64,000 nucleotides of DNA from Rhodoferax ferrireducens T118 (GTDB taxonomy: Bacteria; Pseudomonadota; Gammaproteobacteria; Burkholderiales; Burkholderiaceae_C), in NCBI RefSeq assembly GCF_000013605.1, contig NC_007908.1, positions 310,001 through 374,000 of the forward strand. Reading direction: 5' to 3'. The notes beneath the pieces are model-generated. The model was given only the letters and a program-made list of their open reading frames with translations, was not told the origin of the DNA and searched no databases. A program made the translations under genes and the position numbers. Of this stretch, positions 61,687-64,000 are shown piece by piece; the first letter of the stretch is position 1; every line of letters starts with the position of its first letter.

Positions 61687-64000
61687 ATGACCGGCCCCGC
61701 TTTGTCAGCGCACTCGCGTTTTGGCCAGCGTATTCGTCGCCGATTTGAGAGCCAGCTGCATTTGTTACCCCCAGGTCTGCCAAGCCCGGCGTCGATGGCG
61801 CAGGCCTGTGACGCCTTGCGCGCGCTGGGCCTGGACAGCGCCAGCGCTTTGCGCACCACCCGCCAGCTGGTGCTGGAGCGCTTGCTGTGCCTGGACTGCG
61901 ACCAGCAAGCGCCGTTGCAGCAGGTGACGCAGGCCATGACCGACCTGGCCGAGTTCGCGCTGAACACTGCCTGCGCCGAGGTGGAGCTGACACTGGACCA
62001 GACCCACGGCGCGCCCACGACCGCAGCGGGTGCGCGCGCGCAACTCTGGATCGTCGGCATGGGCAAGCTCGGTGCGCGTGAGCTCAACGTGTCGAGCGAC
62101 ATCGACCTGATCTACGTTTACGACGAAGACGGCGACACCGCCGGCGATAGCCAGGGGCGTGGCCGCATTTCAAATCAGGAATATTTTGCCAAGGCGGTGC
62201 GGGCTATTTACGCGCTGGTGGGCGACACCACGGAGCACGGCTTTGTGTTTCGGGTTGATCTGGCGCTGCGACCCAACGGCAATTCAGGGCCACCTGCCGT
62301 GTCGTTGGACGCGCTGGAACAATACCTGCATGTGCAGGGCCGGGAGTGGGAACGATTTGCCTGGCTCAAGAGCCGGGTCGTGGCCCCGCTGGGCTGTGTG
62401 GCGGACGGCTCGACCCTGGCGTTGCGTAACGTGGTGATGCCGTTTGTGTTCCGGCGCTATCTTGACTACAGCGTGTTTGATGCGTTGCGCGTGCTGCACC
62501 GGCAGATTCGCGAACATGCCAGCAAACGCAGCGCCGGGCACCCGGAGCGGGCCAACGACGTCAAGCTGTCGCGTGGCGGCATTCGTGAAATCGAGTTCAT
62601 TGTTCAATTACTGCAGGTGGTGCGCGGTGGGCAATTTCCCGAGCTCAGAACGCGTGCCACGCTGAGAGCGCTGCCGCGGCTGGTCAAAGCGGGACTGATG
62701 CCGAAAAACACGGCGCAGGCACTGGCCGATGCCTATGTCTTTTTGCGCCAGGTCGAGCACCGGATTCAGTACCTGGACGACCAGCAAACCCATGTGTTGC
62801 CCACGCAGGACCAGGATCTGACCTGGATCGCCAGCACCCTGGGTTTTGCCACCGCGTGCCAGCTCTTGCACCAGCTCGACGCGCACCGCGAAGTGGTGGC
62901 CGAAGAATTTGACAAACTGCTCGGCGGCGGGGCGGATCAGAGCTGCAAGGGCTGCAACGGGGGCAATGGCGCCAAGTCGGCCGCCGCACCCGGCTTTGAC
63001 GAAGTGCTTGAACAACTGGCTGATCAGTTCCGCCAGCGGGTGGCCAACTGGCGCGAGCACCCGCGGGTGCTGGCTTTGAAAGAAGAATCGCGCACCCGGC
63101 TGCTGCGTCTCATTGCGCGCACCGCCCAGTGGGTGCGCGAAGGCCGAGCAACCGAAGCCGCTGCCGTACGCCTGGTGGACTGGATGGAGCCGCTGTTACG
63201 GCGTGAAAGCTACCTGGCCCTGTTGCTGGAGCGACCCAACGTGCACGAGCGCTTGCTGCGCCTGCTCGATGCGGCGCGCTGGCCGGCGCGCTATTTGCTG
63301 CTGCACCCGGGTGTGATCGATGAGTTGGCCAGCGCCGACTTCCTGGATGAGCGCTTCTCTGCCAGCGATTTCGAGCATGAACTCGATCACCGACGTGCCG
63401 CGCTGGCGGGCACCGGCGAAGACGATGACGAAACCCTGCTCAATTTGCTGCGCCGCGCGCATCACGCCGAGGTGTTTCGTACCCTGGCGCGTGATGTGGA
63501 AGGCAAGTTGACGGTCGAGGCGGTCGCTGATGACTTGAGTTCACTCGCTGAGGCGGTCCTGCGCGTGACCACCCGCTGGTGCTGGAGTCGCCTGAAAAAC
63601 AGGCACCGGGAAACACCACAATTTGCCATCATCGCCTACGGCAAGCTCGGCGGCAAGGAACTTGGCTATGGCAGCGATCTGGACCTTGTGTTCGTCTTTG
63701 ACGACGATGATGAGCGCGCTCCGGAAGTCTATGCCAGCCTGGTGCGCAAATTGATCAACTGGCTGACGGTTAAAACCGGCGAGGGCGACCTGTACGAGAT
63801 AGACACCGCGTTGCGCCCCAACGGCAACGCCGGGCTCTTGATCACCAGCTTTGACGCCTACGCCAACTACCAGCAGCAGCGTGGCTCTAACACTGCCTGG
63901 ACCTGGGAGCACCAGGCCATGACGCGGGCCCGGTTTGTGCTGGGCGACGACACGCTGCGCCAGCGTTTTGATGTCATTCGCAAATCGGTCATCTCCGCGC
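61687..64000 (+). CDS. glnE: Bifunctional glutamine synthetase adenylyltransferase/deadenylase, 3' end off window
   Basis: At least 771 residues, open to the end of the window; the usual length is about 900-950. It adds or removes AMP on glutamine synthetase in response to PII. The first nucleotidyltransferase domain has IVGMGKLGARELNVSSDIDL (metal Asp pair SDID) near residue 120; KLSRGGIREIEFIVQLLQVV follows; the second domain has IIAYGKLGGKELGYGSDLDL near residue 650. No frameshift was seen. The ATG at 61687 follows AGGA closely; an in-frame ATG 4 codons earlier is an alternative. Confidence 0.95.
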   Translation, partial: MTGPALSAHSRFGQRIRRRFESQLHLLPPGLPSPASMAQACDALRALGLDSASALRTTRQLVLERLLCLDCDQQAPLQQVTQAMTDLAEFALNTACAEVELTLDQTHGAPTTAAGARAQLWIVGMGKLGARELNVSSDIDLIYVYDEDGDTAGDSQGRGRISNQEYFAKAVRAIYALVGDTTEHGFVFRVDLALRPNGNSGPPAVSLDALEQYLHVQGREWERFAWLKSRVVAPLGCVADGSTLALRNVVMPFVFRRYLDYSVFDALRVLHRQIREHASKRSAGHPERANDVKLSRGGIREIEFIVQLLQVVRGGQFPELRTRATLRALPRLVKAGLMPKNTAQALADAYVFLRQVEHRIQYLDDQQTHVLPTQDQDLTWIASTLGFATACQLLHQLDAHREVVAEEFDKLLGGGADQSCKGCNGGNGAKSAAAPGFDEVLEQLADQFRQRVANWREHPRVLALKEESRTRLLRLIARTAQWVREGRATEAAAVRLVDWMEPLLRRESYLALLLERPNVHERLLRLLDAARWPARYLLLHPGVIDELASADFLDERFSASDFEHELDHRRAALAGTGEDDDETLLNLLRRAHHAEVFRTLARDVEGKLTVEAVADDLSSLAEAVLRVTTRWCWSRLKNRHRETPQFAIIAYGKLGGKELGYGSDLDLVFVFDDDDERAPEVYASLVRKLINWLTVKTGEGDLYEIDTALRPNGNAGLLITSFDAYANYQQQRGSNTAWTWEHQAMTRARFVLGDDTLRQRFDVIRKSVISA

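Noticed and set aside
61687..64000. Possible frameshift in glnE because only short sub-frames start inside it
   Set aside because: Reading codon by codon from 61687, the frame stays open to the last base with both nucleotidyltransferase motifs in the same frame; the gene simply runs off the window.

Overview
The window looks like a chromosomal piece of a betaproteobacterium, most likely Comamonadaceae (Rhodoferax/Polaromonas-like). The reasons are a pobA plus protocatechuate 4,5-cleavage (lig/pmd) cluster in the order J-K-x-I-A-B-C, a polyamine puu/pot cluster, solitary DsbB, CreA, CheV and YhdP/GlnE genes of beta-proteobacterial type, and a short interspersed repeat (AATAGCT...GGGGCTAGAGGCC) of a kind I recall from that family. 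No rRNA, tRNA, CRISPR array or intact insertion sequence was seen.

Layout. 1-5.7 kb (+): the end of an acrylyl-CoA reductase-like gene, then SDR, alpha/beta hydrolase, SCP2-like protein, OYE-type flavin reductase, MFS transporter and hotdog thioesterase. 5.7-6.4 kb: a dead hicAB toxin-antitoxin remnant. 6.3-13.7 kb (-): GMC oxidoreductase, OmpW, SDR, acyl-CoA ligase, DUF2147 protein, alpha/beta hydrolase and enoyl-CoA hydratase, divergent from a TetR regulator (13.8 kb) with a palindrome-rich gap between. Together 1-14.5 kb reads as an uncharacterised catabolic cluster for a hydrophobic, CoA-activated substrate. At 14.8-15.0 kb there is a decayed second copy of two of its gene starts, fused by a deletion. 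15-18.2 kb: dsbB, creA, a lytic transglycosylase and a ParB-like protein.

18.3-31.5 kb: 4-hydroxybenzoate to protocatechuate to central metabolism. pobA makes protocatechuate, LigAB opens the ring, LigC oxidises, LigI hydrolyses the pyrone, LigJ hydrates and LigK cleaves to pyruvate and oxaloacetate. A divergent LysR gene and a cytosolic ModA-like binding protein lead the operon. The operon is split by an AT-richer islet (about 21.6-25.6 kb) with three genes on the opposite strand: MepB-like, alpha/beta hydrolase and a SEC-C protein. The 4-oxalomesaconate tautomerase and the uptake transporter are not in the window.

31.6-35.1 kb: aldo/keto reductase, DMT exporter, threonine ammonia-lyase and a tiny membrane protein. 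35.3-48.6 kb: agmatine/putrescine use. Agmatinase (SpeB), PuuB, a MocR-type regulator, PuuD, PuuA, a putrescine aminotransferase (SpuC), the PotFGHI importer and PuuC make a complete glutamylation route beside a transamination route. 48.9-50.6 kb: stand-alone ChrB C-terminal domain plus MFS transporter. 50.6-64 kb: housekeeping and envelope genes (small membrane protein, NnrU-like, TPR, patatin lipoprotein, PPi-type phosphofructokinase, hemerythrin, CheV, MltA, a small membrane protein whose start codon overlaps that of mltA, YhdP) and glnE, which runs off the end.
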